Origin: Paenibacillus sp. FSL R5-0623
GTDB lineage: Bacteria > Bacillota > Bacilli > Paenibacillales > Paenibacillaceae
NCBI RefSeq assembly: GCF_037974265.1
Contig: NZ_CP150233.1
Coordinates: forward strand, 806,001-870,000
Direction: 5' to 3'
Length of the DNA stretch: 64,000 nucleotides
In this document: positions 8,478-17,476 of the stretch, one piece after another
Numbering within the stretch: the stretch's first letter is position 1
How the letters are laid out: every line of letters begins with the position of its first letter
Program-made: the position numbers and the translations under genes
Notes under the pieces: model-generated
The model's input: the letters and a program-made list of their open reading frames with translations, nothing else
The model's database searches: none
Told to the model about the DNA's origin: nothing

Positions 8478-8664
8478 ATAAGTTGAATTAATGATTTACA
8501 CGATAACGGAGAGGACAGAAAGAACCTGAAAAAGCGAAGCGTTCGCCTTTATCACCGGATTTTTCCCTTGAGAAAAGGGAATCGAAAAAATCTGGGGATA
8601 ACAGCGATTGGAGGGTTATTCTGTCATCGTAGTGTCAGTGTAAATAAACTTTAGTTCAACTTAT
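8478..8664 (+). repeat. Dispersed structured element, copy B, with terminal inverted repeats
   Basis: Outermost arms ATAAGTTGAA (8478-8487) and TTCAACTTAT (8655-8664) are perfectly complementary. Inside are TTTACAC/GTGTAAA (8495-8501 with 8638-8644), GACAGAA/TTCTGTC (8514-8520 with 8619-8625), the hairpin GCGAA-GCG-TTCGC (8534-8546) and a long arm with CCCTT/AAGGG at its tip. The conserved core AAGCG-AGCGTTCGCCTTT and CAGCGATTG is shared with copies A and C. The right end lies 31 bases before the ilvA start. Confidence 0.8.
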
Positions 8665-8695
8665 ATAGACCATAAAAGCGGAGTGTGGAGACAAC

Positions 8696-9988
8696 ATGAA
8701 ACCAGTTGAACAAGAACCAACGGGAACCACAAGTCCCGGTCGTGCCAGTGTTGGCATGGAAGATATCGTACGCGCACATCATGTGCTGCGTGAGGTCATT
8801 GTAAGAACGCCGTTACAGCGGGATGCTGTATTGTCGGCCAAATATAACTGTAATGTGTATCTGAAAAGGGAAGACCTTCAAGTGGTGCGCTCGTTCAAAA
8901 TCCGGGGCGCCTATAATATGATTCGCAGTCTGACACCAGCCGAGATGGAGAAGGGTATTGTCTGTGCGAGTGCAGGCAACCATGCTCAAGGTGTCGCATT
9001 TAGCTGTAATGCCCTTGGAATTAACGGCAAAATCTTCATGCCGAGTACAACGCCGAACCAGAAGGTGAAGCAGGTCAGACGCTTTGGTGGCAGTAACGTT
9101 GAAGTGGTGCTCATCGGGGATACGTATGATGATGCTTATGCAGAAGCGATGCGTGCATGTGACGAACAGGGCATGACGTTCATCCATCCTTTTGATCAAC
9201 CCAAGATTATTGCAGGTAATGGTACGGTAGCGATGGAAATCATGGAAAGTCTCGATGAGAATGCCGACTATGTTTTCGTGACGATTGGTGGCGGAGGGTT
9301 GGCAGCCGGCGTGGGTACCTATATGAAGACCGTAAGTCCGGAGACACGCATCATTGGAGTTGAGCCACTTGGGGCAGCTTCCATGAGTGAGGCGATGTTC
9401 CGCAAACAGGTTGTGACGCTGGATGATATAGATAAATTCGTGGATGGCGCAGCGGTGAAACGGGTTGGCGATCTCACCTTTGATATCTGCAGTAGTATAC
9501 TTGATGACATTGTGAAAGTGCCAGAAGGCAAAGCCTGCACAACTATTCTGGAGCTATATAATGAAAATGCGATTGTTGTCGAGCCTGCCGGTTCCTTGGC
9601 TGTTGCGGCGCTTGAGCAATATCGTGAGCAAATTGTGGGCAAGACGGTGGTCTGCGTGATTAGCGGCGGGAACAACGATATCGACCGGATGCAGGAGATC
9701 AAGGAACGTTCCCTGATCTATGAAGGTCTGAAGTATTATTTCATGGTTAATTTCCCGCAGCGTGCAGGAGCTTTACGTGAATTCCTGGAGGAAGTTCTAG
9801 GGAAGAATGATGATATCACCCGGTTTGAATATACGAAAAAGCATGATAAGGAAAATGGCCCTGCCTTGGTGGGCATCGAGCTGATGTACAAGGAAGATTA
9901 TCATCCCTTAATTGAACGTATGAACCGCAAAGGTATCGCCTATACCGAACTGAACAAAAATCTAAATCTGTTCAACATGTTAATATGA
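8696..9988 (+). CDS. ilvA: Threonine ammonia-lyase (threonine deaminase)
   Basis: PLP enzyme that converts threonine to 2-oxobutanoate, the first step of isoleucine synthesis. Length is 430 residues. The PLP lysine is Lys68 in SFKIRGAY; the phosphate-binding glycine loop is TIGGGGLAAG; CASAGNHAQG binds substrate. The last 90 or so residues (from about 340) form a single ACT-like regulatory module, as in the short Bacillus enzyme, rather than the double module of enterobacterial IlvA. SD GTGGAG lies 5 bases before ATG 8696. It overlaps the next gene by 4 bases. The structured repeat copy B ends just upstream, so it may lie in the leader. Confidence 0.95.
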   Translation: MKPVEQEPTGTTSPGRASVGMEDIVRAHHVLREVIVRTPLQRDAVLSAKYNCNVYLKREDLQVVRSFKIRGAYNMIRSLTPAEMEKGIVCASAGNHAQGVAFSCNALGINGKIFMPSTTPNQKVKQVRRFGGSNVEVVLIGDTYDDAYAEAMRACDEQGMTFIHPFDQPKIIAGNGTVAMEIMESLDENADYVFVTIGGGGLAAGVGTYMKTVSPETRIIGVEPLGAASMSEAMFRKQVVTLDDIDKFVDGAAVKRVGDLTFDICSSILDDIVKVPEGKACTTILELYNENAIVVEPAGSLAVAALEQYREQIVGKTVVCVISGGNNDIDRMQEIKERSLIYEGLKYYFMVNFPQRAGALREFLEEVLGKNDDITRFEYTKKHDKENGPALVGIELMYKEDYHPLIERMNRKGIAYTELNKNLNLFNMLI

Positions 9989-10590
9989 TGAAACATTCCA
10001 GTATGCAGTCAGATCACCAAGAAACATCTCCTCTGATCAGACCTGCGCGCATAGAAGATGCAGATCAGGTCATTCCGTTACTGTATCAGGCGATCGGGGA
10101 CATTGCTTATTCGCTGGCGGGTGAGGCGGATCATGAGAAGGCGATGCATATTTTGCAGGCGTTCTATGTACAGGAAGACAACCGGATTAGCTATCGTCAT
10201 GTGACAGTGATGGAGCAGGATGGGCTGATTGCGGGGATTCTGGTAGCCTATGATGGCGGAGAAGCAGATCGTCTGGACCAGCCGATTCTGGATCGACCTG
10301 GACGAAGCCAGGAAGAGAAGTATGCATTGGTTAAAGAAACCCGTCCGGGGGAGTATTATCTGGATACTCTCTCGGTAAGTGAAGCTTATCAGGGGCAGGG
10401 CATCGGCCGGGCACTGATGGCTGCTTTTGAGCAGCAGGGCAGAGATCTGGGTCACTCACAGGTATCCCTAATTGTAGAACGAGACAACGGCCGTGCGCTA
10501 ATGCTGTACGAACGGCAGGGATATGTCAAAGACGATGTGATTGTCATCGCTGGACACGAGTATAATCATATGGTCAAACCGATTCAATAG
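9985..10590 (+). CDS. GNAT family N-acetyltransferase
   Basis: A 201-residue acetyl-CoA-dependent acyltransferase. The GNAT core shows LDTLSVSEAYQGQGIGRALM (acetyl-CoA pyrophosphate loop, QGQGIGRA) and the C-terminal NGRALMLYERQGY motif. The start at 9985 overlaps the ilvA stop (ATGA), with a second in-frame ATG directly after, so it is translationally coupled to ilvA. Acceptor substrate is unknown; the coupling may only reflect co-transcription. Confidence 0.88.
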   Translation: MMKHSSMQSDHQETSPLIRPARIEDADQVIPLLYQAIGDIAYSLAGEADHEKAMHILQAFYVQEDNRISYRHVTVMEQDGLIAGILVAYDGGEADRLDQPILDRPGRSQEEKYALVKETRPGEYYLDTLSVSEAYQGQGIGRALMAAFEQQGRDLGHSQVSLIVERDNGRALMLYERQGYVKDDVIVIAGHEYNHMVKPIQ

Positions 10591-10639
10591 CACAGGCGCT
10601 GACGGGTTAAGTCAGTTTTGACTATAGAAACAATGAAGA

Positions 10640-10673
10640 AACCGCCACAGGGGCGAATCCTGTGGCGGTTTTT
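10640..10673. terminator. Bidirectional terminator between convergent genes
   Basis: AACCGCCACAGG (10640-10651) pairs with CCTGTGGCGGTT (10659-10670), followed by T residues. The stem is preceded by A residues, so it can serve both the + gene ending at 10590 and the - gene ending at 10746. Confidence 0.85.
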
Positions 10674-10745
10674 GGCATGGTGATATGTTGGAATTTAGCC
10701 CGAGTTTTGGCTTGGTCAGGATATTAACCATGGGAGCGGATTAAC

Positions 10746-11714
10746 TCAATAATTCGCATAGTCGCTGACCGGCACATTCTGTTCCAGCCATTTTTCGACA
10801 ACAGCGGTTTTCTCGAATTTGGCTTCGGTTACGATGTCCATGAACTTTTCGAGTTTCGTCAGGAAGGCACTGTCTTCGGATGAGTTACGTTGTAAGACAG
10901 CTTTGTAACCTTTCTGGGCATTGACAGTCATTTTGTTCGTTTCATAGTCAAATAAAGGCGTATTATTCAGGCCATAAAACGTATACAAGGTATAGTTATT
11001 CATCAGGTTCTTCACCTGTTGTACCCGATTGGACTTCGGATATTCGTTCAGGAATCGTTCCTGATTCATAGCGCGATTGAGTATCTCCTGATAGCCAATG
11101 ACGAGTGCACCATCATCGGCGGCAAGGTTGCTGGTTTCGACTGCCATGATATTAATGTATTGTTTGATGTCTGGTTTCACGTAAGAGATATATTTCTGAA
11201 AAGCCATATAATTCATGATCGGGTAGAGGGAACCTTCCAGCATGACTAGTCGATAGCCGCTATCCCGTGCCTGTTGAAGTAGTGCACGCAGATGGGTGTC
11301 TTTGGTGCGCGACATGAGCTGGGTGAAGCTGTCATTCCACTTGTAGGCCTTGATCATCTTGTCCTGAACATTAGGTACGAGCAGGCGGTCCGTCATGGCT
11401 GTTAACGCCTTGTTGCGGGCATTCTCCAGCTGTAAGACCATCAGGGTTGCATGATGAGTGGTGACTTGATTGATATGAGATTCGAGATAAGTATCCGCGG
11501 CAGGCAAGCCGTTCTTTTTGTAGAGCATGGACTGAAATGTTTTATATATCGTTGTTGAACTGGCAGTTGTGACTTTGGTATCTGTACTGGAAGATGCGGC
11601 AGCAGCAACTCCGGATAATGGACCGACAGCTGTTTGGAGCAGCATGAGTATGGCGGTGGCTGTAATGAAGGTGCGCATGCCCTTACGTTTGGCAGATTGG
11701 AACGATGGTGTCAT
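10746..11714 (-). CDS. Secreted protein of unknown function
   Basis: A 322-residue protein with an N-terminal signal peptide: basic SAKRKGMR, a hydrophobic stretch TAILMLLQTAV, and a likely cleavage after GVAAAA. The mature part is helical and polar with no cysteines or obvious catalytic motif. I do not recognise the family. SD GGGAGG is 9 bases before the ATG. It is divergent from the large stalk-domain protein, so both may belong to the cell envelope. Confidence 0.75.
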   Translation of the reverse strand: MTPSFQSAKRKGMRTFITATAILMLLQTAVGPLSGVAAAASSSTDTKVTTASSTTIYKTFQSMLYKKNGLPAADTYLESHINQVTTHHATLMVLQLENARNKALTAMTDRLLVPNVQDKMIKAYKWNDSFTQLMSRTKDTHLRALLQQARDSGYRLVMLEGSLYPIMNYMAFQKYISYVKPDIKQYINIMAVETSNLAADDGALVIGYQEILNRAMNQERFLNEYPKSNRVQQVKNLMNNYTLYTFYGLNNTPLFDYETNKMTVNAQKGYKAVLQRNSSEDSAFLTKLEKFMDIVTEAKFEKTAVVEKWLEQNVPVSDYANY

Positions 11715-11888
11715 AATATGAACCTCCCGTAGTTGAGAAAATGATAGGTGCTGTTCACTAGTTACTATACATTAACCCAATTGGTGCAGGATGTGGTTGC
11801 GGAATGGTGACAAATTCTTCTGTTATTTTTAACTTTTGGAGGGTGGAAGATAGAGGAAGATTTCTGCGAAAATAATTTTTGTACAACT

Positions 11889-11915
11889 GGAAACTTTTGA
11901 GCTGATCGGAACGTC
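11889..11915 (+). promoter_or_regulatory. ECF-sigma-like promoter before the stalk-domain gene
   Basis: GGAAAC (11889-11894), a 17-bp spacer and CGTC (11912-11915) resemble the GAAAC/CGTC signature of Bacillus ECF sigma factors (SigM/SigW group). It points toward the gene at 12030, leaving a leader of about 110 bases. Nothing else is clear in the 11715-12029 gap. Confidence 0.4.
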
Positions 11916-12029
11916 TTAGTTGTGCATAGGTAAATACAGGAATTAATGAAAAGAACAGCGAATCTATTTCGATGTTAACTAAATGCGAGAATGGGGATAT
12001 GGGATATGAGGAAAGCGGGAGGAAAACAA

Positions 12030-15000
12030 GTGAAGAAGGTAATGTCAGCGCTGGCTGTATCAGCCATGCTGATGTCCGCACTTCCAACGTCGGTCATGGA
12101 TGCAGCCGCGAGGATCAGTATATATATTAATGATGCAGAGTTATCATCTGCTCAGGCACCTGTGATGAAAGGTGGACGGGTACTCGTTCCGCTTCGTTCC
12201 ATTTTTGAAGGATTGGACGCGAAGGTATCTTACACGAACAGAACCAAAACGATTGTTGCAACTCGCGACGATCAGGAAGTTAAATTGACACTTGGTTCCA
12301 AAACGGCATACATCAACGGGGAAGCGATCTCGCTGGATGTACCTGCGAACACAATTAAGGGCAACACGATGGTTCCAATTCGTTTTGTCAGTGAAGCTTT
12401 TGGAGAGAAAGTGTTCTGGAACTCACGTAATCAACGTGTAGACATCAAGACAACGGCAACGCCTCCAGTGGATGAGACACAATATGCTGCATGGAACATC
12501 TACGGTTCGGTATCCGGAAGTAACGGAGATGGTCGTGACCTGACCGTGAGCTTCACACGTCCAACTTCAGAGAAGGCGGTATCTGCTTACCGGATTATGC
12601 TGGTGAAAACACGCGATGTGAATAGCTTTACGGAGTCCTCAGCAACTGCCGTGCCTTCTGCGAACTATACATCTGTTACACCAAATGGCAGCAACCCGAA
12701 ACTGACACTTAATGCACAGACGCGTGACGTAAACGGGGATCTGCTTAACAGCAATGAAACGTATCGTCTGTATGTACTGACTGTTGGTAACAGCAGCAAT
12801 AATTATAAAAATGCATTGAACTGGTCTTCCCAAGCCTTGAAGCTCAATAATGTGAAATCCACAGTACAAGCGGTTACAAGTCTGCGTGCTGCAGATATTA
12901 GTGACTATGGCGATGGCCGCGATCTGGAGATTAACTTCACGCAGCCGAGCACAACATCGAACATTACGTATTATCGTGCTTTTGTTGTTAAAGCGAAGGA
13001 CTCTTCTGCGTTCAATCTGGCTGCAGCGAACAAAGTGTCCAGTGCAAACTCCACGATCATATACAAAGGAAACAGTACCGCAGTGAAAAGCCAGCTCACT
13101 TCTTCGACACGGGATACGTCCGGCGAATTGATCAAAAGCGGTACAGCATATGTAGTTTACATCTTGTCGGTAAGCACTAATACAACAACAGACAGCAAGC
13201 TGTCCGCAGCATCATCTTCACTTACGTTGTCCGTGAACACAGCAACATCTCCGGTAATTACGCAGGTGAAGGATAACTCGGATTATGGAGATGGTCGTGA
13301 TATTCAGGTGAGTTTCAACCGTTCATCGGATGAGTCCAAGGTGGCGAATTATCGTGTCTTTGTGGTGCGCAACTCGGTTGCCAGCAGCTTCAATCTGACA
13401 ACGGCGAGTAACCTGTCCTCCAGTCTGTACTATACGGTGAACAAAACAGGTAACAACATTACAACGACTTTGCCTTCATCCATGAAGGACACAAGTGGTT
13501 ATAACGTAACGAATCTGCAAGATTATCGCATCTTTGTGATGGCGGTGGGCAATCAGCAAAATGGATACACCAATGCGCTGTCAGCTTCCTCTACTGTGCT
13601 GAGACTGACAACGAACGGTAACGCGGGAGTTATTAGCAACCTGGCTGTTGCGGATATCAGTGACTACGCTGATGGGCGTGATCTGCGGGTTTCTTTCAAC
13701 AAAGCTGCGGATGAATCCAGAATCTCTGCCTACCGAGTATATGTAGTTCGTTCCGCTAATGTGGGCAGCTTCACGCTGAGCGCTGCGAATGCGTCGAACA
13801 ACTATACGCAGGTGAACAAAACGGGTGGTAACTTGTCAGTTACGCTTCCAAACTATGCGGTAGATACGAATGGTTATACCATTACCAATAACGTTGCTTA
13901 TCGGGTATTCGTGCTGTCGGTGAATAACAACGGAAACTCCAGTCAAAATGCTTTGTCTGGTTACTCTTCCCAAATTACGCTGTCGGCAAACGCGGCTGTG
14001 ACCGCTCCGAGCAGTGTGATGCCATCTGATATTGGGGATGCTGGAAATGGTAGTGATCTGCGTGTGACGTTTAATAAATCCGCAGATGAGACAAATGTAA
14101 GAGAATATCGATTGTTTGTATTGAAGGCGGGTAGCACGTTTAATCTGAACATAGCGAATGGTGTGAACAGCGCGTATTACAGAACCGTCAGTAAAACGGG
14201 AGCTAATCAGACTGTTAATTTTACAAGTACTTCGAGAACAGTGAATAACGAGCCAATTCTTAATGATGTGGCCTACCAAGTATATGTAATGGCCGTGAAT
14301 AACAATGCTTCTCTGGCGAATGCATTGTCATCGCCTTCCGTCGCAATCACATTATCTTCGAATGCCACTGTAGCAGCGGTGAGCAAATTAGAAGCGACTG
14401 TTAAAGATGCATCGCAAGCCTCAGGCAATGTAACTGATGTAACAGTTACATTTACGAAGCCTAGTACCGATACTGGCATTAAGCGGTATGTGCTAATGAT
14501 TGTACCTGCCTCAACGGCATTTGATCTGAATGCGGCCAAAACAACTGCAAATTCAAGTTTTGCAACAGTTGTTAATACTAGTCCTACAGACTTGCCGCTT
14601 TCATTGAAGGACAGTAATGGCGTTGATATCAAAGCAGGAGTTTCATACAAGGTGTATATACTATCGGAATCATCAGATAGTAAGCGGGAATCCAATTTGG
14701 CATCTTCCCCTGTTTTTACAATCAACGCAAAGAAACAGGCACCAACGCCTGTTGAGAAGGTAACGGGTGTAAATGCAGCAGTAACTGATAATTCAATCAA
14801 TGTAAGTTTCACTAAGCCGACTAATGAGGCAGGCATTGCTCGTTACGATGTGTACATTGTTAAAGAAGGGGGCGGTACAGGTACTTCTGGTACAGTTCTA
14901 GCCACAGTAAGTACGGGTACTGCTCCATGGACAGCAACAGTGGGTATTACAGCTAAGGATTCAGATAATGTAGATTTTGGAGCAGGAAAATACCGGGTTT

Positions 15001-15125
15001 TGGTAGTCGCAGTGGCGAGTGATACATCGTTAAATACATCCGTCACTTCTGAAGGGACTTTGACCATTCCGCCATCTTCTTCTGGTACTGATCAGGGAGC
15101 CGACAATACAGGTACATCCCTCTAA
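12030..15125 (+). CDS. Secreted stalk-domain protein with seven FN3-like repeats
   Basis: A 1031-residue exported protein. The start is GTG 12030 (MKKVMSALAVS) with GGGAGG 7 bases upstream; upstream ATGs at 11991 and 12006 lack an SD. A signal peptide ends near VMDAAA. Residues about 30-140 are a copper amine oxidase N-terminal-like 'stalk' domain (GGRVLVPLRSIFE, GNTMVPIRFVSEAFG, VFWNSRNQ). Seven imperfect repeats of about 115 residues follow, with DYGDGRDLxVSF near the start of each and YRVFVV shortly after; repeats 6 and 7 are more diverged. There is no sortase motif or SLH domain, so attachment, if any, is unclear. The C-terminus looks frameshifted: one extra C near 15118-15120 gives an early stop, and the next frame continues to 15168 with a Ser/Gly-rich tail. 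Confidence 0.85.
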   Translation: MKKVMSALAVSAMLMSALPTSVMDAAARISIYINDAELSSAQAPVMKGGRVLVPLRSIFEGLDAKVSYTNRTKTIVATRDDQEVKLTLGSKTAYINGEAISLDVPANTIKGNTMVPIRFVSEAFGEKVFWNSRNQRVDIKTTATPPVDETQYAAWNIYGSVSGSNGDGRDLTVSFTRPTSEKAVSAYRIMLVKTRDVNSFTESSATAVPSANYTSVTPNGSNPKLTLNAQTRDVNGDLLNSNETYRLYVLTVGNSSNNYKNALNWSSQALKLNNVKSTVQAVTSLRAADISDYGDGRDLEINFTQPSTTSNITYYRAFVVKAKDSSAFNLAAANKVSSANSTIIYKGNSTAVKSQLTSSTRDTSGELIKSGTAYVVYILSVSTNTTTDSKLSAASSSLTLSVNTATSPVITQVKDNSDYGDGRDIQVSFNRSSDESKVANYRVFVVRNSVASSFNLTTASNLSSSLYYTVNKTGNNITTTLPSSMKDTSGYNVTNLQDYRIFVMAVGNQQNGYTNALSASSTVLRLTTNGNAGVISNLAVADISDYADGRDLRVSFNKAADESRISAYRVYVVRSANVGSFTLSAANASNNYTQVNKTGGNLSVTLPNYAVDTNGYTITNNVAYRVFVLSVNNNGNSSQNALSGYSSQITLSANAAVTAPSSVMPSDIGDAGNGSDLRVTFNKSADETNVREYRLFVLKAGSTFNLNIANGVNSAYYRTVSKTGANQTVNFTSTSRTVNNEPILNDVAYQVYVMAVNNNASLANALSSPSVAITLSSNATVAAVSKLEATVKDASQASGNVTDVTVTFTKPSTDTGIKRYVLMIVPASTAFDLNAAKTTANSSFATVVNTSPTDLPLSLKDSNGVDIKAGVSYKVYILSESSDSKRESNLASSPVFTINAKKQAPTPVEKVTGVNAAVTDNSINVSFTKPTNEAGIARYDVYIVKEGGGTGTSGTVLATVSTGTAPWTATVGITAKDSDNVDFGAGKYRVLVVAVASDTSLNTSVTSEGTLTIPPSSSGTDQGADNTGTSL

Positions 15126-15230
15126 TCAGGATACCGATGCAAGTGCCTCTGGTGGTAGTGGTATTTAAGTATCAGCTTGAGATACCTCATAAAACAAACG
15201 AATTTTAATACTTGGATGCATAATCTGGAT

Positions 15231-15380
15231 GAGTGACAGAGGTAGTGAAGGGCACGGAATCGATTCTGAAGAAGCGTCAGCGTTCGCCTTTGTCTCCGAA
15301 TTACTACCTTTTACAGGTTAATCAAGAAATTTGGAGACAACAGCGATCGCAAGAACGATCCGTGACCGGAACGGCCACTC
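15231..15380 (+). repeat. Dispersed structured element, copy C
   Basis: Third full copy. GAGTG/CACTC (15231-15235 with 15376-15380), CACGG/CCGTG (15253-15257 with 15360-15364), and the inner arm TTGTCTCCGAATT/AATTTGGAGACAA (15290-15302 with 15328-15340, one G.T pair). It shares ACGGAATCGATTCTGAAGAA with copy A and AACAGCGAT with copy B. It lies downstream of the stalk-domain gene. Confidence 0.75.
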
Positions 15381-15417
15381 AGAGAAGCGCAATCTATTTT
15401 CAGTAAAGTAACATGTT

Positions 15418-15452
15418 AACTCCCTTTCCAATAGAGAAGGGGAGTTTTTTTA
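15418..15452 (+). terminator. Terminator downstream of the stalk-domain gene
   Basis: AACTCCC (15418-15424) pairs with GGGAGTT (15440-15446), followed by TTTTTTT. Confidence 0.75.
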
Positions 15453-15545
15453 TTACCATATTGAAAATCTTGTCGTCAAAAAGGTTCCTAAGACCATTGT
15501 TACATCGGGAACAAATAATGGATAATAAAGGGAAGTTGGCTATAT

Positions 15546-15610
15546 AGATTGAACTAAACATTTACATGAAACGGAGTGGCCAGTGTAAATATCATTAGTT
15601 TACCTTATGT
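15546..15610 (+). repeat. Internally deleted derivative of the structured element (copy D)
   Basis: This matches both ends of copy B but lacks the middle of about 110 bases. The left part GAACTAAACATTTACA through ACGGAGTGGCCAG corresponds to the B left end, and it runs straight into CAGTGTAAATATCATTAG and ACCTTAT, corresponding to the B right end. ATTTACA (15560-15566) pairs with TGTAAAT (15584-15590). As with copy B, its right end is about 30 bases before a start codon (AraC gene, 15640). Confidence 0.65.
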
Positions 15611-15639
15611 AAAGCCTATGAGCCGAAAGGAATGATGGA

Positions 15640-16545
15640 ATGCTTGCATTTCGTTTGACGGGCCTGCCGGATTCCAGGTTGCCGCTGTACCTGTATTGTG
15701 TAGGCACGCAGGAAGAGAAAGTTCTGCATAGACCGGATGGATTTCCGGTGTATCAGTTGTTTTTGTCACATGGTGGTGAAGGGCAGTTCAGGCTTCCGGA
15801 TAAAGGGGCATGGACGATGGGAGCAGGGCAGTTATTTATCATGGAACCCGAGGTTGCGCATGAGTATGTGCCTCATTCCAAATCCAAAGGAGAACTGGGT
15901 TATATCGGTATTGGCGGTGCATCGGCTGGATCGGTGCTACAATGCGCGGGTTTGATTCAGAACGAGCCTTACCATATCTCCGGTTTTGAAATCATCTGGT
16001 CACGCATGACTAATCTCTGGCATGGGCTGGATCAAGGAGCAACGGAGATGTGGAACACATCAGCTCTCATCTATCAGCTCATTTTGGATCTAGCACAATC
16101 GAAAATTCCATCTGATGTTGCTAGCGTAGGTATTGGATCATCCAGGGCACAGGATGGCACTGTAAAACACTCTAATCGGGAGACCGATCCGAGCAAGGAT
16201 GCACTCATCCGAGCAGTAGCATTGATGCATACGCACTACCAGGATGACCTGTTATTGAAGCATGTTGCTGACGCAGTGGGTTATTCAGTGCAGCATCTCA
16301 ATCGATTATTTCACCAGCATTATGGCGTGACAGGACATCAATATATGCAACGATTACGTTTGCAGAAGGCTTCGGACTGGCTGGACAAGCATCCACGAGC
16401 GAGTGTACGAGAGGCGGCAGAGAACGTAGGGATGGAAGTGAACTATTTTATCCGGATGTTCAAGCGGGAGTTTGGAGAGACACCGGGTAAAGGAATCAAA
16501 CATCGGAATCAGCTCCAAATGGAAAAAGACCTCACAAATTCGTGA
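15640..16545 (+). CDS. AraC family transcriptional regulator
   Basis: A 301-residue regulator. The N-terminal half is a cupin-like sensor domain (GEGQFRLP, GAGQLFIMEPEVAHEY). The C-terminal 100 residues hold two HTH motifs (LLKHVADAVGYSVQHLNRLFHQHYG and VREAAENVGMEVNYFIRMFKREFGETP). SD AAAGGA is 8 bases before ATG 15640. Its target is not obvious: the downstream neighbour is convergent and the upstream gene ends far away. A deleted copy of the structured repeat lies just upstream. Confidence 0.9.
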   Translation: MLAFRLTGLPDSRLPLYLYCVGTQEEKVLHRPDGFPVYQLFLSHGGEGQFRLPDKGAWTMGAGQLFIMEPEVAHEYVPHSKSKGELGYIGIGGASAGSVLQCAGLIQNEPYHISGFEIIWSRMTNLWHGLDQGATEMWNTSALIYQLILDLAQSKIPSDVASVGIGSSRAQDGTVKHSNRETDPSKDALIRAVALMHTHYQDDLLLKHVADAVGYSVQHLNRLFHQHYGVTGHQYMQRLRLQKASDWLDKHPRASVREAAENVGMEVNYFIRMFKREFGETPGKGIKHRNQLQMEKDLTNS

Positions 16546-16567
16546 AGCCTCTCACTTATATAACGTG

Positions 16568-17380
16568 TTATGCATTTTTCTTTTGTCCGAAGAACGGACG
16601 TAACGTTGCAAGTCCCACAACTCCGATTACCGCACTCACCCACGGAGCCAGTACAAATACCGGCAGTTTATCACGCAATGGATACCCTACAAATAGAACA
16701 AGGACCACGATGACGATGTAGATGATGATTCCCTTAAGGTTAACCTTAGGTACGGTGTTCTTGTCCGCTCCTTCATCGTCGGGTCGCTCAGCAAGGCGGC
16801 GAAGCATCTCCACCAATGCGATCCCGCCAACTGCCGCAACGATCAGAGAGAACAAACTGATGTGTTGGAAAGGCTCCGTATCTCCGCCAGTCCAACCCAC
16901 GAACAATCCCACACATCCTTGAATCAACATGACAAAAGACAAAGCCGCCCAAGCGATCATGGCATACCACATTGGTGTCCGTTTCACAGGCTCTGGATTC
17001 TCAGTTGGCTGTGGTTCTACAGCGTTGGCATTCTTTTTCAATGAAGCTGTTGGACTATTACCACGGGTTGGGCTGGATTTACCCAGCTCAACGGCAGCCG
17101 TCTTCTCCGGTGCTGTATTTGTAATCCCGAGCTGTGCATGGATGTCTTGTTCCAGATCAGGTCCGTATAACTCGCGAGCGGATTTGTTATCCCGCTGAGC
17201 CTGTACGATCGCTTTTCCTGCGGAGAGTATCCATTCTTCCTGTGTTCTCTCGTCCGCTGGCGCATGACGCGCAATTGTGCTGATCTCGTCATACAATTTC
17301 ACATGTTCAGGTGTCATTCGACTCATCTCAGTTATTTGCCGATTCTGTATTTCTTTAAGCTTCTTATAGGAAATCCCCAA
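16568..17380 (-). CDS. DUF1129-like membrane protein
   Basis: A 270-residue protein with a soluble, charged N-terminal part (about 1-95, including LKEIQNRQITEMSRMTPEH), a Pro/Thr-rich linker (about 95-135) and four hydrophobic segments in the C-terminal half (near 138-160, 173-190, 215-235 and 245-262), as in DUF1129 proteins. The start is the TTG at 17380 with AGGGGGAG 6-7 bases upstream; another TTG at 17419 has no SD. Function unknown. It converges on the AraC gene with only 22 bases between stops. Confidence 0.75.
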   Translation of the reverse strand: MGISYKKLKEIQNRQITEMSRMTPEHVKLYDEISTIARHAPADERTQEEWILSAGKAIVQAQRDNKSARELYGPDLEQDIHAQLGITNTAPEKTAAVELGKSSPTRGNSPTASLKKNANAVEPQPTENPEPVKRTPMWYAMIAWAALSFVMLIQGCVGLFVGWTGGDTEPFQHISLFSLIVAAVGGIALVEMLRRLAERPDDEGADKNTVPKVNLKGIIIYIVIVVLVLFVGYPLRDKLPVFVLAPWVSAVIGVVGLATLRPFFGQKKNA

Positions 17381-17476
17381 TGATTGCTCCCCCTGTCTAC
17401 ACACGTTCTGATCTTCCAATGGTCTGAAGACCCTGACGGTATTTTAGTATACGGGAAGGGCTCTCGTTTCGCAAAG

